From contig CAJGDE010000112.1 in NCBI GenBank assembly GCA_904502135.1, positions 1 to 5,907 on the forward strand: a stretch of 5,907 nucleotides of DNA, in the 5' to 3' direction. The notes below the pieces were generated by a model. That model was not told where the DNA came from, searched no databases, and saw only the letters and a list, made by a program, of their open reading frames with translations. Origin of the DNA: Kiritimatiellia bacterium. GTDB taxonomy: Bacteria > Verrucomicrobiota > Kiritimatiellia > RFP12 > UBA1067. Position numbers and translations under genes: made by a program. Positions 5,106 to 5,907 of the stretch are shown here, in pieces (the first letter of the stretch is position 1; every line of letters starts with the position of its first letter).

Positions 5106-5907
5106 TTAATAATCAAGCTGACTGCCGCCGATCGTTTCGCGCAGAATCGAATCTCCCGGCACAGAAACAGACGAAATGGCCGTGACGGGATTAAGCGTAC
5201 GGATAAGATTCATGATTTCCTTTTCCTCACCGAGCTCCTTGCGCGCCAATTCCAATAATCCCCCCGCGTACGGCTTTAAAACCGCCAATTCATAACAGAG
5301 ATATGAATCAAACAATTCATCCGCAAGATTCCTGAACGGCTCAATCCACTTCTCTTCGCCGGCAATGACATTGGGCCACATCCTGAAAGTTTCCGCCGGC
5401 GACATTTTACGAAAACGGTTGTCTCTGACAAGACGCCTTAAGAGCCTCGCATCGCGAGATTTCGGCTTGATCCCGCCGAATATGTCGATGGACGGAACGG
5501 GATCTATGAAAATGCCGAAACGCCCCTTTTCATCTATCCCCTCGCACAAACGCGGATTCAGCGCGTGAATGCCCTCGATGACAATTATACCGCCTGGCGG
5601 AAGGCATCTTTTTTCATCTGAAATATACCCTTCATGCTTTTGAAAATCGAATCTCCGCCTCAAAATCGTCTCGCCTGAAAGAAGTGCATTCATATCTGCG
5701 GTGAATTTAGCGATATCGACGCACTCAATGTGCTCGTAATCTAGATTCCCGTTTTCATCGCGAGGGTTCAACTTGTCGCCGACAAAATAATCGTCAGTTG
5801 AAACGAGAACCGCTTCTTTGTCATTGACCCTGAGCTGCGTGCAAAGTCTCGTGGCTGTAGTAGTCTTTCCGGCGGAAGAGGCTCCCGAGAGCAGGACAAT
5901 CCGCACA
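5106..5907 (-). CDS. Uridine-kinase-family P-loop nucleoside kinase, 5'-partial at window edge
   Basis: The 266 visible residues form a complete phosphoribulokinase/uridine kinase domain, which transfers phosphate from ATP to a nucleoside, most likely uridine to UMP in the cytosol. Visible motifs (numbered from the edge codon) are the Walker A loop GASSAGKTT at 8-16, TDDY at 37-40, PRDENGNLDYEH at 48-59, the strand IEGIHALNP at 110-118, the arginine-rich lid RLLRRLVRDNRFR at 154-166, ELAVLKPYA at 206-214 and a terminal DSILRETIGGS at 252-262. The last two and PRDENG are typical of the long (about 550 aa) bacterial members, which carry a TGS/threonyl-tRNA-synthetase-like N-terminal half before this domain. 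The frame runs off the window. The GTG at 5904-5906 is therefore probably an internal valine, because the P-loop would otherwise begin 7 residues from the start. The gene ends TAA, 17 nt before uppP. Family is confident; substrate is inferred. Confidence 0.85.
   Translation of the reverse strand, partial: VRIVLLSGASSAGKTTTATRLCTQLRVNDKEAVLVSTDDYFVGDKLNPRDENGNLDYEHIECVDIAKFTADMNALLSGETILRRRFDFQKHEGYISDEKRCLPPGGIIVIEGIHALNPRLCEGIDEKGRFGIFIDPVPSIDIFGGIKPKSRDARLLRRLVRDNRFRKMSPAETFRMWPNVIAGEEKWIEPFRNLADELFDSYLCYELAVLKPYAGGLLELARKELGEEKEIMNLIRTLNPVTAISSVSVPGDSILRETIGGSQLDY

Noticed and set aside
1..5907. CRISPR array, tRNA/rRNA, insertion sequence or phage genes
   Set aside because: I saw no regularly spaced direct repeats outside the protein-coding repeat, no tRNA-like cloverleaf, no transposase motifs and no terminal inverted repeats. 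Genes cover nearly the whole window.

Overview
The window reads as a compact chromosomal stretch in which all seven genes lie on the minus strand and are co-oriented. The largest gap is 45 nt and two junctions overlap by 4 nt. Read in transcription order (right to left), it holds: a uridine-kinase-type P-loop kinase cut by the window edge (5106-5907); undecaprenyl-diphosphate phosphatase UppP (4330-5088); UMP kinase PyrH (3556-4284); ribosome recycling factor Frr (2989-3552); a proline/lysine-rich, repeat-bearing protein with one C-terminal membrane segment (1656-2945); an ABC-2-type permease (778-1659); and its ABC ATPase (23-781). There are no RNA genes, CRISPR arrays, mobile elements or clear terminators, and no stretch over 50 nt lacks a gene. 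The 22 nt left of the ATPase stop hold nothing I can assign.

The organism is a bacterium with roughly balanced base composition and Shine-Dalgarno-led genes. The low-complexity protein, with PGLKLPPKPG repeats and scattered KT-x-[KR]-[IL] motifs, resembles proteins I associate with the PVC group (Verrucomicrobiota, Kiritimatiellota, Lentisphaerota). That assignment is from memory and unverified.

The right half is housekeeping. The kinase (probably uridine to UMP) and PyrH (UMP to UDP) are consecutive pyrimidine-nucleotide steps. UppP recycles the undecaprenyl carrier for envelope synthesis. Frr splits post-termination ribosomes. pyrH-frr is a classical pair, but uppP sits upstream of pyrH where rpsB-tsf usually lie. 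pyrH starts with GTG and has no usable Shine-Dalgarno. A 6-codon reading frame with its own AGGA ends in a GTGA overlap with that start, so pyrH may be translationally coupled to a leader peptide. A promoter-like pair in the same 45 nt offers a competing explanation.

The left half is a three-gene block joined by GTGA and ATGA overlaps: anchored low-complexity protein, ABC-2 permease, ATPase. This arrangement suggests the unrecognised protein works with the ABC system. It is the best candidate for undescribed biology here. The permease start is best placed at GTG 1659, not at the upstream ATGs.
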